Positions 43,405 through 53,065 of a DNA stretch of 64,000 nucleotides are shown here, piece after piece. The DNA is from Methanoculleus taiwanensis (GTDB lineage: Archaea > Halobacteriota > Methanomicrobia > Methanomicrobiales > Methanoculleaceae). The stretch is from contig NZ_LHQS01000001.1 of assembly GCF_004102725.1 (NCBI RefSeq), positions 539,327 to 603,326 on the forward strand, written 5' to 3'. The notes below the pieces were generated by a model, which was not told the origin of the DNA, made no database searches, and saw nothing but the letters and a program-made list of their open reading frames with translations. Position 1 is the first letter of the stretch. Each line of letters opens with the position of its first letter. Made by a program: the position numbers and the translations under genes.

Positions 43405-44483
43405 ACCGACGGCATATCGGCATTATTGCTAAAAAGGAATTTTCAGGGCTGTATACGGAGAAGACGATCATCTTCGCCATCCTCCTCCAGCTCTTCATCG
43501 CCATGTTCTCGTCGTTCCTGCTCGTCGGGCTCACCGCCATGTACGACCCCGAGGCGATGGCGGGCTACTCCACGACCCGGTATGCGGTCGGGTATGCGGG
43601 GAACGACTCGCCGCTCGTCGCGGAGTTCGAGAAGCACGACGATCTCCTCCTCTACCGGATCGATCTCGCCGAGGGCGTCGCCGCCCTCAAAGAGCGGCAG
43701 CTCTCGGCCGTCGTCTACGCCCCGGATACCCCGCCGGACGCGGACGACCCGATAAAGGTCACGCTCTACCTCCTGCAGAACGACCTGCAGTCGAGTATCA
43801 TCAACGTCAAGATGAAAGACCTCCTCCTCGGCTACGAGGCGGAACTCCGCGAGATCCGCTCGGATCGGCTCGAGTCCTTCCCGCTTCGGCTGAACTTTCC
43901 CGAGGGGATAACGGGCACGGACTTTTTTGAGTTCGTCTACGGCCTCTTAATCCCGCTGCTCGTCTTCATGCCGGCGATCATCTCCGCAGCCCTGATCATC
44001 GATCTCATCACGGAGGAGTACCAGCGCCAGACGCTCGAGACGCTGCTCTCGACGCCCGTCACCTTCACCGAGATGGTCTGGGGGAAGATCGTCGCCTGCG
44101 AACTCCTGATCCCGGTGCAGGCGGGCATATGGCTCCTCCTCCTCTCGGTGAACGGGATTGCGATAGAGAACGCCCTCCCGATCCTGCTCCACGTCTCTGT
44201 GGGCGGCCTTCTGCTCATTCTCCTCGGAGCGCTCGTCGCCCTCCACTACCGGGAGCGGACCAGTGCACAGTTCATCTTCTCGACGGCGGTTGTGGTCGTG
44301 GTGCTCTTAGCGATGGCGATCCCCTACAACCCCTTAAACCTCATCGTCCGGCTCTCGGTGAACACCATCGGCTACGAGCAGTGGGTGGTGCTCGGCGTCA
44401 CGCTCCTGGCGGCGGCGTTCCTCGCCTGGGTAACGACCGCGTACGCCCGGCGGGTCGGGGACGAGCGGGCTGCCGGCGCCTGA
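43401..44483 (+). CDS. ABC-2 type permease
   Basis: A 360-residue permease with one N-terminal transmembrane helix, a large soluble loop (about 45-185) and five or six C-terminal helices, including ITEEYQRQTLETLLSTPVT, a typical ABC-2 coupling segment. It overlaps the permease/protease fusion (ATGA at 43401-43404), so both subunits are likely made together with the ATPase at 40631 to form a two-permease exporter. The cargo is unknown; a membrane protein or peptide processed by the fused protease is one possibility. Confidence 0.9.
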   Translation: MNRRHIGIIAKKEFSGLYTEKTIIFAILLQLFIAMFSSFLLVGLTAMYDPEAMAGYSTTRYAVGYAGNDSPLVAEFEKHDDLLLYRIDLAEGVAALKERQLSAVVYAPDTPPDADDPIKVTLYLLQNDLQSSIINVKMKDLLLGYEAELREIRSDRLESFPLRLNFPEGITGTDFFEFVYGLLIPLLVFMPAIISAALIIDLITEEYQRQTLETLLSTPVTFTEMVWGKIVACELLIPVQAGIWLLLLSVNGIAIENALPILLHVSVGGLLLILLGALVALHYRERTSAQFIFSTAVVVVVLLAMAIPYNPLNLIVRLSVNTIGYEQWVVLGVTLLAAAFLAWVTTAYARRVGDERAAGA

Positions 44484-44690
44484 AGCGCATTTCACAATCT
44501 TTATTAGACTCCTCCTCGCCATTCCCGGCATTTTTTGTGAAAGCATCTTCTGTGGCAGAATTTCAGGTATGCCTTGTTCCATCCGGTATTTTTCAAAATA
44601 GATTTGTTACTTCTGAAATCAGGTCGGTCGGCCGCCGGGAGTTTCTGGGAAAAGTATATCTATTGGATGGCGCTATGCTGCGCAGACCTC

Positions 44691-45368
44691 ATGCCCCCGC
44701 GACGCTACTTCAACACGTTCTGTGCGGTCTGCGGCGAACCGTACCGCTCCTCAAGCCCCGATGAGGCCGGCGCGGTCGGCTCCCGCGATCTCGACACCCG
44801 GCCGGCGGAGCCCCTCCGCTCCACGATCTATGCATGGGTGCAGCGCTGCCCCTCCTGCGGCTATGCCGCTCCCGATATCGGGCGGCAGGTTCCGGGTGCG
44901 AAGGAGTCCGTCAAACTTCCGCGGTACCGGGAGCAGCTCGACGACCGGACGTATCCGAAGCTCGCGAACACCTTCCTCTGCTGGTCGCTGATAGAGGAGG
45001 ATACGGGCCTGCCTGCAAAGGCCGCCTGGGCGTGCATCCACGCCGCCTGGGTCTGCGACGATCAGGGGAACGACGTTGCGGCACGCCTCTGCAGGAAACG
45101 TGCCGCCACCCTGATGAAGCGGGCACGCGATGCGGGCGGACGGCTTGCAGCGCAGGAGGGCGGCGACGATGCGATACTGGTCGATATTCTCCGGCGTGCC
45201 GGCCGGTTCCGCGAGGCCCGCACCGTTCTTGAGGGCGCACTGAAGAACGGGTGCGAACCCCTCATCACCGACGTCCTGCAGTACCAGAAACGACTGATCC
45301 AGCGTTCCGACCGCACCCGACATACCATCGACGAGGTGCGGCGGCTGCGGGGGCTCGCCCCCCGGTAA
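44691..45368 (+). CDS. DUF2225-like protein with two zinc-binding CxxC pairs
   Basis: A 225-residue protein. Near the N-terminus two pairs CAVCG (about 11-15) and CPSCGYA (about 53-59) form a probable zinc ribbon; the rest is alpha-helical and tetratricopeptide-like (WACIHAAWVCDDQG..., REARTVLEGALKNG). This matches DUF2225. The function of the family is not established. ATG 44691 is chosen because it begins the zinc region and lies about 10 bases from the transcript start predicted from AAGTATATCTA (44651-44661); an in-frame ATG at 44667 is an alternative. Confidence 0.8.
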   Translation: MPPRRYFNTFCAVCGEPYRSSSPDEAGAVGSRDLDTRPAEPLRSTIYAWVQRCPSCGYAAPDIGRQVPGAKESVKLPRYREQLDDRTYPKLANTFLCWSLIEEDTGLPAKAAWACIHAAWVCDDQGNDVAARLCRKRAATLMKRARDAGGRLAAQEGGDDAILVDILRRAGRFREARTVLEGALKNGCEPLITDVLQYQKRLIQRSDRTRHTIDEVRRLRGLAPR

Positions 45369-45419
45369 GGGGACGCCGGATGCTCACCTTTTGTATACCA
45401 TGACCCGCTGATATCTATC

Positions 45420-46730
45420 ATGCATATCGCGATCGTCTCACCCGACCTCTACACCTACGGCGCCATGCTGATCGGCGGCGTTCTGCGGGATGCCGGGCAC
45501 GACGTCTCCATCAGCAGGGATACGGCGCTTCCGCCCGCCGACGTCCTGCTGCTCAGCCTCTACTCGACGCAGCACCTCCTGAAGCCCGCGATCCGCACCC
45601 TCGTGCAGGAGCAGCAGTCCCGTGGCGGCACCGTATACGTCGGCGGCCCGGTTTCGGCGTACCCGGAGATGGTGCTCGGGGAGCTCGAACCCGACGCGGT
45701 CGTGGTCGGCGAGGGGGAAGAGACAGTGCTCCGGCTGATCGATGCCGGCACTTCTCCTGACCTTCCCGGGATCGCGTACCGGGACGGTGACGGGGTAACG
45801 GTGACCGCTCCAGCGGCGCCTGCCTCGCTCGACCGCCCCCTCCCCCTCATTCCGGCCGATATCGGCGACCAGAGCATCAGGGGGGCGACCGCCTATATCG
45901 AGACGCACCGGGGCTGTATCGGGGGCTGCACCTTCTGCCAGGTCCCCCGCTTCTTCGGGCGGGCGATCCGGAGCCGGAGTATCGACGCGATCATCGAGGA
46001 GGTAAAGGCGTTCAAGGAGCAGGGGGCAAAGCGTCTCTCGATCAGCGGCGGGACGGGCTCCCTCTACGGCTCCCGGGACGGCGGTATGAACTCCGAGGCC
46101 TTCATCGAGCTCCTCCGCCAGATGGCGGAGGTGATGGGGCCGCAGAATATCTCGTCGCCCGACATCCGGGTGGACTGCATCACGGATGAGGTCCTCGAGG
46201 CGATCCGCCGCTACACCATCGGGTGGGTCTTTTTCGGGCTCGAGTCGGGGAGCGACCGCGTGCTCAAGCTGATGGGAAAAGGGGCGCGTGTCCGGCAGGT
46301 GGAGGACGCGGTCGCCGCCTGCCGCCGGCACGGACTGAAGGTGGCGGGGAGCTTCATCGTCGGCTACCCCGGGGAGACGGAGAAGGACTACGAGAAGACG
46401 AAAGACCTGATAGCGTCGCTCTGCCTCGACGACGTTTTCGTGAGCAGCGCGGAGCCGATCCCGTCGACGCCGCTCGCCGAGCTGGTCTTAAAGACGCCCC
46501 GCGAGAAGAACCCGGCGTTCATTCCGCATACCGGCGAGTACCGCTCGCTCGGCCTGACCGAGAGCGAGGCACGCTGCTTCGACCTGATGCTGCACGCCGA
46601 TATGTTCCGCCCCCAGATGCGGCTTGTGACGGACGAACTCTTTTCGGTCTACCTGACCGAGGCACGGACGCAGGGCGCCGATATCCGGGCGGCCACCGAT
46701 CTCCTCTTCCGCTACTACGGGCGGGAGTAA
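45420..46730 (+). CDS. B12-binding/radical SAM protein, candidate McrA glutamine C-methyltransferase
   Basis: A 436-residue enzyme with an N-terminal cobalamin-binding-like Rossmann domain (1-150) and a radical SAM core beginning C166-x3-C170-x2-C173 (CIGGCTFC). It contains FFGLESGSDRVLKLMGKG and FIVGYPGETEKDYEKT, typical of B12-dependent radical SAM methylases. Families of this kind in methanogens (MJ_0865-like) have been linked to C-methylation of glutamine in McrA; I recall that link but cannot confirm the family here without a search. The gene stands alone, 51 bases after the DUF2225 gene on the same strand. Confidence 0.8.
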   Translation: MHIAIVSPDLYTYGAMLIGGVLRDAGHDVSISRDTALPPADVLLLSLYSTQHLLKPAIRTLVQEQQSRGGTVYVGGPVSAYPEMVLGELEPDAVVVGEGEETVLRLIDAGTSPDLPGIAYRDGDGVTVTAPAAPASLDRPLPLIPADIGDQSIRGATAYIETHRGCIGGCTFCQVPRFFGRAIRSRSIDAIIEEVKAFKEQGAKRLSISGGTGSLYGSRDGGMNSEAFIELLRQMAEVMGPQNISSPDIRVDCITDEVLEAIRRYTIGWVFFGLESGSDRVLKLMGKGARVRQVEDAVAACRRHGLKVAGSFIVGYPGETEKDYEKTKDLIASLCLDDVFVSSAEPIPSTPLAELVLKTPREKNPAFIPHTGEYRSLGLTESEARCFDLMLHADMFRPQMRLVTDELFSVYLTEARTQGADIRAATDLLFRYYGRE

Positions 46731-46735
46731 GGGGG

Positions 46736-47344
46736 TCACTCCTCTTTTCGGCAGAGCACCACCCGCGCCGGCGACCCGTCGAGCCCTTCGAGCGGGAGCG
46801 GGAGGGCGATGAGATCGTAATCACCCTCCGGGACGCCGGAGAGGTCGAGCATCTCGATGATGAAGCACGAGTTGCCGAGGAGCGCTCTGTGCACCGACCC
46901 GTCACAGACGAGCGCCTCGATCGACGGGCTGTCGATACCGACAGAGAGTATCCCTTCCCGGACGAGGAGGCGTGCGGCCTCAAGCCCGAGGTGCGGGAAC
47001 ACGGGGTCGAACCGCTCCGCCGCCGAGAACGAGGTCTTCAGGAGGAGGCGCCGGACGCCGCCGATCTTTCCTGCGAGCCGGTCTGCAGGTATCTCGCCCT
47101 CGATATCGCCGAGGTCGACCACCCGGCAGGGGCCGATGAGGTGGTCGAGCGGGAGGCGGTCGACGGTCATCCCGGTTTTTAGATAGTGGATCGGGGCATC
47201 GATATGCGTCCCCGCGTGGGTGGAGACGAGTACGTCCGCGATGAGGTAGCGTTCCCGTTCCTCCCGGCGGAACTCCGTCCTCGTCACGCCGGGGATAGCG
47301 AGCATATCGGGAGAGATCGGCCGGGTCACGTCGAAGATCTGCAT
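46736..47344 (-). CDS. Cyclase / arylformamidase-like hydrolase
   Basis: A 202-residue member of the cyclase family (KynB-like). The metal-binding motif is THAGTHIDAPIHYL (about residues 42-55), followed by the conserved glycines of the fold. Such enzymes hydrolyse N-formylkynurenine, mandelate-type or other amides; the substrate here is unknown. It ends 5 bases after the convergent radical SAM gene. Confidence 0.87.
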   Translation of the reverse strand: MQIFDVTRPISPDMLAIPGVTRTEFRREERERYLIADVLVSTHAGTHIDAPIHYLKTGMTVDRLPLDHLIGPCRVVDLGDIEGEIPADRLAGKIGGVRRLLLKTSFSAAERFDPVFPHLGLEAARLLVREGILSVGIDSPSIEALVCDGSVHRALLGNSCFIIEMLDLSGVPEGDYDLIALPLPLEGLDGSPARVVLCRKEE

Positions 47345-47400
47345 GAGGACTTCTATCGCTCCGAAAGGTTATCGCCCTGCCGAAAGCCCTCCTCCTCCGG

Positions 47401-48483
47401 TCAGACGAAGAGGCGCGTCTGCACCGACCCGCCGCCCCCGAAGGTGACGTAGGGTTCTGCCGCCCTGCCCCGAACCCCTGCCGCCTTCAGATCGCGGTAG
47501 TCGGCGATGCGCCGCTTCGCCCGGCGATTCAGGATCTTCGCAGCAGCGGCCGGCCCGATGCCCGGCACCCGGAGGAGATCGTTCCATGAGGCGGTGTTGA
47601 CGTCTACCGGCGGGCGACCCGCGGCGAGGAGCACCTTCGGGTCGGCGTTCCGGAAGAACCCTTCTTCGTCCATGACCGATCCGATCTCGCCCGGCGAGAG
47701 GCCGTATTCCCGCAGGAGAAAATCCGCCTGGTACCACCGGCGTGCCCGCCAGGCCGGGGTGTCGGGGTGGTCTTCGAGCAGCGTTCCGGCGAGCGACCGG
47801 AAGGCGGAGTAGTAGATCCGGGCCGGACGGACGGTGCGGTACTGCTCGCGGACGCACCGGAGTATCTCGGCATCGGTCTCGTCCGCCGCCCCGACCACGA
47901 GCTGGGTGGTGTGCCCTCCCGGCAGGGCGTCGGCCACCCATGCCTGCCTCTTTAGGATGTCGTTTCTGTAGTCTTTCACCCCGCTGACGGAGGTGAGACG
48001 CTCTCCTGAGGGAACTTCGATGTTGATGCTGATCCGGTTCGCGACGCGGGCGGCATCGCGGATATCGGAGCGTTCTGCGCCCGGCAGCACCTTCAGGTGG
48101 AGGTAGCCCTCGTAGCCCCGGCGCCGCAGGATCTCGCCGGTCTCGACGATATCGTGCATCGCGAGGTCGACATCGCGTGGGATCCCGGAGCTGATGAAGA
48201 GGCCGCCCGCCATCCCCTCTCGGTAGAGGGAGAGGAAGGTTTCGGCAAGCTCGGCAGGGGTGAATGAAAACCGGCTCCGGGCCGTCCTGACGGCACAGTA
48301 GGCGCAGTCGTAGCTGCAGCTTCCGTGCATCAGTACTTTCAGCATCTTCCCGCAGCCACCGGCACGCGGACTGTAGGCGATGCACGGGGCTGCCGTGAGG
48401 TACTGCATGCACTCGCCCGGAGAGCAGACGTCGTACCGGCTCCCTGAGGTAAGCGTCCGGAGTTTCTCTTCTGCGAGCGACAT
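47401..48483 (-). CDS. Radical SAM protein with HhH domain (TIGR03916-like, putative DNA modification/repair)
   Basis: A 360-residue protein. An N-terminal region with extra cysteines (C20, C25, C34, C44) precedes the radical SAM motif C56-x3-C60-x2-C63 (CSYDCAYC). A C-terminal helix-hairpin-helix (VNTASWNDLLRVPGIGPAAAAKIL) fits nucleic acid binding. The family (putative DNA modification/repair radical SAM protein) often sits with a uracil-DNA glycosylase; none is adjacent here. ATG 48483 is chosen, since a TATA-like CTTATCATATCC about 26 bases upstream suggests a leaderless message; a GTG at 48516 is an alternative. Confidence 0.85.
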   Translation of the reverse strand: MSLAEEKLRTLTSGSRYDVCSPGECMQYLTAAPCIAYSPRAGGCGKMLKVLMHGSCSYDCAYCAVRTARSRFSFTPAELAETFLSLYREGMAGGLFISSGIPRDVDLAMHDIVETGEILRRRGYEGYLHLKVLPGAERSDIRDAARVANRISINIEVPSGERLTSVSGVKDYRNDILKRQAWVADALPGGHTTQLVVGAADETDAEILRCVREQYRTVRPARIYYSAFRSLAGTLLEDHPDTPAWRARRWYQADFLLREYGLSPGEIGSVMDEEGFFRNADPKVLLAAGRPPVDVNTASWNDLLRVPGIGPAAAAKILNRRAKRRIADYRDLKAAGVRGRAAEPYVTFGGGGSVQTRLFV

Positions 48484-48652
48484 TACAGGCGATTCTGCAT
48501 CGGATATGATAAGCACACTCTGTGGGGGGTGAAAGTGATGGCTCTGCCGAAAACCTTTTTGGAGACTCCGTTTGACGATCTGTGACTTTATAAAAGGAAT
48601 CCGAACCTATTATATATCGTTGGCGATAGAATAATGTCCCGAGGAGGAACCT

Positions 48653-49969
48653 ATGGTTATTTTTTCCGAGAATCAACAGGCCATTGCCAATAGGATCGAT
48701 GCTGATACCGCGATCGACCGGTGGAAGGACTGGCGGTGGCAGGTACGGCACGCCATCACCGATATCTCCACGTTCGAGCGGCTGCTCGACATCACCTTCC
48801 CCGGGGAAGAACGCGAACTCCTCGAAGAGACTATCCGGAAGTTCCCCCTTCGGATCACGCCCTACTACCTCTCCCTGATCGATGCGAAGGACTACTGGAA
48901 CGATCCGATCTTCCTGCAGTGTTTCCCGCAGCCTGCCGAGCTGCAGGTTGAGGACTGCGATATGGAAGACCCGCTGGCGGAGGACTCGGACAGTCCGGTC
49001 CCTACCATCACGCACCGCTACCCCGACCGGGTGCTCTTCCTGGTCAGCAATGTCTGCGCCATGTACTGCCGGCACTGCACCCGGAAACGCCGGGTCGGCG
49101 ACGTTGACTCCATCCCGGGCGAAGCCGAGATCCTGGCCGGGATAGCCTACATCCGGGAGAACCCTGCCATCCGCGATGTGCTCCTCTCGGGCGGCGATCC
49201 CTTCATGCTCTCCGACGAGTACCTCGACTGGATCTTAACGGAACTAGCGGACATCCCGCACGTCGAGGTGATACGGATCGGCACCCGCACGCCGGTCGTC
49301 CTCCCCTACCGGATCACCGAGACGTTCACGGCGATGCTCAAAAAGCACCACCCGCTCTGGGTGAACACGCACTTCAACCACCCGGCCGAGATCACCGCAT
49401 CGTCCCGCGAGGCGCTCCGCAGGCTTGCCGACGCCGGTATTCCGCTCGGGAACCAGACCGTTCTCCTCGCCGGGGTGAACGACTGCCCGCGTATCATGAA
49501 GACGCTGATGCACAAGCTCGTCCAGAACCGCGTGCGGCCGTACTACCTCTACCAGTGTGACCTCTCCGAGGGGCTGGCTCACTTCAGGACGCCCGTCTCG
49601 AAAGGGATCGAGATCATCGAGAACCTCATCGGCCACACGAGCGGGTTTGCCGTGCCGACGTACGTCATCGACGCACCGGGCGGCGGCGGGAAGATCCCGG
49701 TGATGCCGAACTACCTCATCTCCTGGTCGACGAACAAGGTCGTCCTGCGGAACTACGAGGGCGTGATCACGACCTATAAAGAGCCCGACTCCTACGAGGC
49801 GGTCTACTGCGACCGGCAGTGCGACACCTGCCGCCTCCAGCTGAAACTCGCCGATGCGGATGAGTCGAAAGCCGTCGGGATAGCACGTCTCCTCTCAAGC
49901 GACGAGTCAATCTCGCTCGTACCCGAAAACAACGAACGGCTCGAGCGGAGAAATGAAACCGAGAACTGA
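48653..49969 (+). CDS. ablA: Lysine 2,3-aminomutase
   Basis: A 438-residue radical SAM enzyme that converts L-lysine to L-beta-lysine using SAM, a [4Fe-4S] cluster (C135-x3-C139-x2-C142) and PLP, whose lysine lies in [13 protein letters not shown] Cys-rich tail ([11 protein letters not shown]) may bind zinc as in clostridial enzymes. It works with the following acetyltransferase to make N-epsilon-acetyl-beta-lysine, an osmolyte of salt-stressed methanogens. A strong GAGGAGG sits just upstream of ATG, and TTATATATCG (about 48610-48620) is a good TATA box. Overlaps ablB by 17 bases. Confidence 0.95.
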   Translation: MVIFSENQQAIANRIDADTAIDRWKDWRWQVRHAITDISTFERLLDITFPGEERELLEETIRKFPLRITPYYLSLIDAKDYWNDPIFLQCFPQPAELQVEDCDMEDPLAEDSDSPVPTITHRYPDRVLFLVSNVCAMYCRHCTRKRRVGDVDSIPGEAEILAGIAYIRENPAIRDVLLSGGDPFMLSDEYLDWILTELADIPHVEVIRIGTRTPVVLPYRITETFTAMLKKHHPLWVNTHFNHPAEITASSREALRRLADAGIPLGNQTVLLAGVNDCPRIMKTLMHKLVQNRVRPYYLYQCDLSEGLAHFRTPVSKGIEIIENLIGHTSGFAVPTYVIDAPGGGGKIPVMPNYLISWSTNKVVLRNYEGVITTYKEPDSYEAVYCDRQCDTCRLQLKLADADESKAVGIARLLSSDESISLVPENNERLERRNETEN

Positions 49970-50792
49970 TACGGTCACGACGATCGGCAGCAGCATCGTT
50001 CAGCACGGGCACCTGAACGATCGCATCTACCTGATGCACCTTGCCCGGGAGGATCTCCCCGGGCTCCTCGATACCCTCGACGATCTTGCCAGAATGGAGG
50101 ATTATTCGAAGATCTTCGCGAAAGTGCCGGCATCGTCGCGCGATCTCTTCCTCATCCGGGGATACGTCGCCGAGGCCTGCATCCCCGGGTTCTTCCGCGG
50201 GCGCATAGACGGCTACTTCATGGCGAAGTACTTCGCTTCTGCCCGGAGCGTAGCCATGACGGCGTACGACGACGTGCTGTCCGCCGCAGAGGAGCGGGGC
50301 GGCGATGCCTCGCCCTGCCCGCTTCCCCCGGCCTTCTCCTGCTCCTCCGCGACGCCCGCCGACGCTCCTGCGATTGCCGCGCTCTACCGGGAGGTCTTCG
50401 AGACGTATCCGTTCCCGATTCACGATCCGGATTACATCGCCCGGACGATGGAGGGGGAGTTTCGGTACTATTGCGTCCGGGCCTGCGGACGGATCGTCGC
50501 GGTTTCGTCCGTGGAGATGGATCGGGACGCGCTCGCGGTCGAGATGAGCGACTTTGCGACGCACCCCGACTACCGGGGATGCGGGCTTGCCGGCGCACTC
50601 CTCGGATTGATGGAACGGGATATGCAGGAGGAGGGGATGCTGACGGCGTTCACCATCGCCCGTGCCGCGTCTTATCCCGTCAACATCACCTTCGCCCGGG
50701 CGGGGTATGCCTACGGCGGCACGCTCGTCAACAACACTCAGATCTGCGGCTCGTTCGAGAGCATGAACGTCTGGTACAAGCCGCTTTTCTGA
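49953..50792 (+). CDS. ablB: Beta-lysine N-acetyltransferase
   Basis: A 279-residue protein with a C-terminal GNAT domain (about 130-275; [24 protein letters not shown]) and an N-terminal family-specific domain (about 1-125). It acetylates beta-lysine from AblA to give the compatible solute N-epsilon-acetyl-beta-lysine. The 17-base overlap with ablA fits the usual abl operon. Convergent with tfuA, 9 bases apart. Confidence 0.93.
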   Translation: MKPRTDTVTTIGSSIVQHGHLNDRIYLMHLAREDLPGLLDTLDDLARMEDYSKIFAKVPASSRDLFLIRGYVAEACIPGFFRGRIDGYFMAKYFASARSVAMTAYDDVLSAAEERGGDASPCPLPPAFSCSSATPADAPAIAALYREVFETYPFPIHDPDYIARTMEGEFRYYCVRACGRIVAVSSVEMDRDALAVEMSDFATHPDYRGCGLAGALLGLMERDMQEEGMLTAFTIARAASYPVNITFARAGYAYGGTLVNNTQICGSFESMNVWYKPLF

Positions 50793-50801
50793 ACGCTGGG
50801 T

Positions 50802-51461
50802 TCAATGCTGCCGATCGCCCATGGCGATCTCCCGGATGAACGTGAGCGCCGCCACGGCGTCCTCACGCTTCCGGTCGACCGCGTGCTCTTCGGCGAAAGC
50901 CAGGAACCGTGCCGCCGCTTCGGTGCCGATCTCCGGTTCGGCGGCATCGGCGAGTGCCGGATACGTCCGTTCGGGGAAGTAGAGGGCACGGCCTTTCTCG
51001 AGGAGCACGCAGGCGGCGTCGGCGTCGATAACGCCGCACTCGACCGCACGCTGGAGGGTCGCCCGGATATTGACCATCGGTTCGGAGAGCGGGATGAACG
51101 ACTCCGGGTCGAAGATGAGTGCCACCTCGTCGTCCGCGACGAGCCGGCCGTCCCGGTACGCCCGGTAGACCTCACCGATTCCCTCCATCCCGAGGCTGTC
51201 GAGCTCCGCAGCCCGCAGTGCTCCCATGCTGGATGCCCCGATCACCCTGACGCCCGCCCGGAGCGCTGCGAGGATCTCCCGGTGGGCGACGGCGCAGTCC
51301 TGGAAGAAGACTCCGTCGATGAGGCCGATGATCCGGGCACCGGCATCGACGGCCGCCGGAATATCCCCTCGCCTCGCAGGCGGGAGGTAGGCGGCGTCGA
51401 GGATCTCCCTCGCGCTCGCCTTATCGAGACTGGGTCCGAGAAATATGATTACGTCGTGCAT
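50802..51461 (-). CDS. tfuA: TfuA-like protein, McrA thioamidation partner
   Basis: A 219-residue TfuA-like protein. With YcaO it installs the thioglycine found in the alpha subunit of methyl-coenzyme M reductase (established for methanogens); TfuA probably helps deliver sulfide. Characteristic phrases are IIFLGPSL at the start and GVRVIGASSMGALRAAELDSLGM. ATG 51461 is chosen over an in-frame start 16 codons upstream because GAGGTG lies five bases before it. It overlaps the end of ycaO by 41 bases. Confidence 0.93.
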   Translation of the reverse strand: MHDVIIFLGPSLDKASAREILDAAYLPPARRGDIPAAVDAGARIIGLIDGVFFQDCAVAHREILAALRAGVRVIGASSMGALRAAELDSLGMEGIGEVYRAYRDGRLVADDEVALIFDPESFIPLSEPMVNIRATLQRAVECGVIDADAACVLLEKGRALYFPERTYPALADAAEPEIGTEAAARFLAFAEEHAVDRKREDAVAALTFIREIAMGDRQH

Positions 51462-52638
51462 CGCGGCACCTCGCTCCCACCCGCTCCTGATCCATGGCAG
51501 AGACCTCAAGCCCCGGCACGATGACGCGGACGACCGGGATACCGATCTCCGGGCGGGTCAGGTCGACCGCGATCACCCGGTCGAGTCCGGCTTTTTCGAG
51601 CATGCTGACCGTGTAGGTTATGTCGGTCAGGAAATCGTCGCTGTCAAAGGATGAAATCGTCGAGATCTCGCGCCCCTCCGCCTCTGCGAACCAGTGCCGG
51701 TTTAAGCGCTTGGTTCGTTCATAGCCGATCTTCTTGCGGATATCCGCCGTATCGGTGTCCTCCCGCGCACCGTGGATCTGCGTCAACCTGCTCTGCGCAA
51801 CCTCCGTGAGTGCCCGGAGCGCCGCAATCTCGGCGTTTGTGTGCGATCCCATGCCGATGGTCAGCAGCGTCGGATCCTTGAGCAGCACGTCGTCGGCGAC
51901 GGCGGCGAAGGTGGGGATGCCGATATCGCTCGTGATGTCCTTGATCCGCACCTCGACACTTGCGGCAGCAAACTTCTCGAGGAGCTCCGCCGCGAGTCCG
52001 TCGGCGATCCCGGTCACCTCGGGGCCGGTCGCCCGGAGCGTCTCGACGATCGACCAGGCGTCGCGCTCGACCACCTCCATCAGGGCGTGGAAGATCGCCT
52101 CTTCGAGGGTATTGCCGGAGGCAAGGCCGTTGGTGTTCGTCCGAAAGAGTCTCCCCGCGGTGGCCGGGAGCGGGTGGAAGACCGCATGTGCCGGAACCAG
52201 AATCTCCTCCTCCCTGGCGATATCGTATCCGGTAACCCAGGGAAGCGGCTGATCGGCCGGTGCTCTGGCCGGGAGGATGAGGTCGGCGGGGTCGAGAACG
52301 TTCTCCTTCCCGGCAAGGTCTGCATACCTGGCAGTGATGAGCGATGTGCCGCCGCACTCGGCGGAGTAGCGTTCTATCCCTTCCATCATCGCCGAGACTT
52401 CCGCCTCGACGGGCGTTGCCCCTTTGCCGTTGTAGACCGAGATAGCCCCTTCCCCGGCGGTCGGTCGGATGCCAGAGAAGACCGGGATGCCGATGCGGTC
52501 AAGGTTCGTAATATCGGCGATGCGGGTTATCCCGGCGGCCGGGAGCCTCACCCGCACCCGGTCCCGTGTCTCCTCGGGTGGGACCGCCCGCTGGGTCTCT
52601 TTTGCGTACTCCTTTCTGCAGGGCTTCAGCCGGATCAC
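51421..52638 (-). CDS. ycaO: YcaO-type McrA-glycine thioamidation protein (methanogenesis marker 1)
   Basis: A 405-residue YcaO protein, which activates the peptide backbone amide with ATP so that sulfur can replace oxygen. Nucleotide and magnesium-binding glutamates are seen in AMMEGIERYSAE and ALMEVVERDAWS. In methanogens this enzyme makes thioglycine in McrA. The C-terminus after about 380 (GARCRDARRNHISRTQSR) is basic and runs into tfuA, a 41-base overlap. The start is GTG, overlapping the moaE stop (GTGA at 52635-52638). Confidence 0.94.
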   Translation of the reverse strand: MIRLKPCRKEYAKETQRAVPPEETRDRVRVRLPAAGITRIADITNLDRIGIPVFSGIRPTAGEGAISVYNGKGATPVEAEVSAMMEGIERYSAECGGTSLITARYADLAGKENVLDPADLILPARAPADQPLPWVTGYDIAREEEILVPAHAVFHPLPATAGRLFRTNTNGLASGNTLEEAIFHALMEVVERDAWSIVETLRATGPEVTGIADGLAAELLEKFAAASVEVRIKDITSDIGIPTFAAVADDVLLKDPTLLTIGMGSHTNAEIAALRALTEVAQSRLTQIHGAREDTDTADIRKKIGYERTKRLNRHWFAEAEGREISTISSFDSDDFLTDITYTVSMLEKAGLDRVIAVDLTRPEIGIPVVRVIVPGLEVSAMDQERVGARCRDARRNHISRTQSR

Positions 52639-53048
52639 GCGCCACCCTCCGGGTGCTCGCCGGGAACCCAGCGCTCCCCGCCTTCGCCAATCTCTTTCTT
52701 CCAGATCGGCACGCTCTCCTTGATCCGCTCAAGGACGTACTCGCATGCGTCGAACGCCTCCTTCCGGTGTCCTGCACCGACGATGATGAGCAGGATATTC
52801 TCGCCGACGCGGAGCGAACCGATGCGGTGGATGATATCCACCGACTGAACCGGATACTTTTCCATCGCCTCGTTCCGGATAGCGGTCAGTTCCTGCACGG
52901 CGACCTCCTCGTAGGCCTCAAGCTCCATCCGTTCGATGTCGTCGTCCCTGACGGTGCCGACGAACGTGACGAGCGCGCCCATGCTCGAGCGTTTCGCCTT
53001 CTCGATCATCTCGCCGGCGTCAAAATCGTCTCGCGTTATGCTGATCAT
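52635..53048 (-). CDS. moaE: Molybdopterin synthase catalytic subunit MoaE
   Basis: A 137-residue MoaE, which joins sulfur from the thiocarboxylate of MoaD to cyclic pyranopterin to make molybdopterin. Typical phrases are MGALVTFVGTVRD, HRIGSLRVGENILLIIVGAGHR and ERIKESVPIWKKE. ATG 53048 is chosen because GGAGG lies six bases before it; a GTG six codons upstream overlaps the moaD stop by one base. Confidence 0.93.
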   Translation of the reverse strand: MISITRDDFDAGEMIEKAKRSSMGALVTFVGTVRDDDIERMELEAYEEVAVQELTAIRNEAMEKYPVQSVDIIHRIGSLRVGENILLIIVGAGHRKEAFDACEYVLERIKESVPIWKKEIGEGGERWVPGEHPEGGA

Positions 53049-53065
53049 CAGATTCCTCCGCTCCA

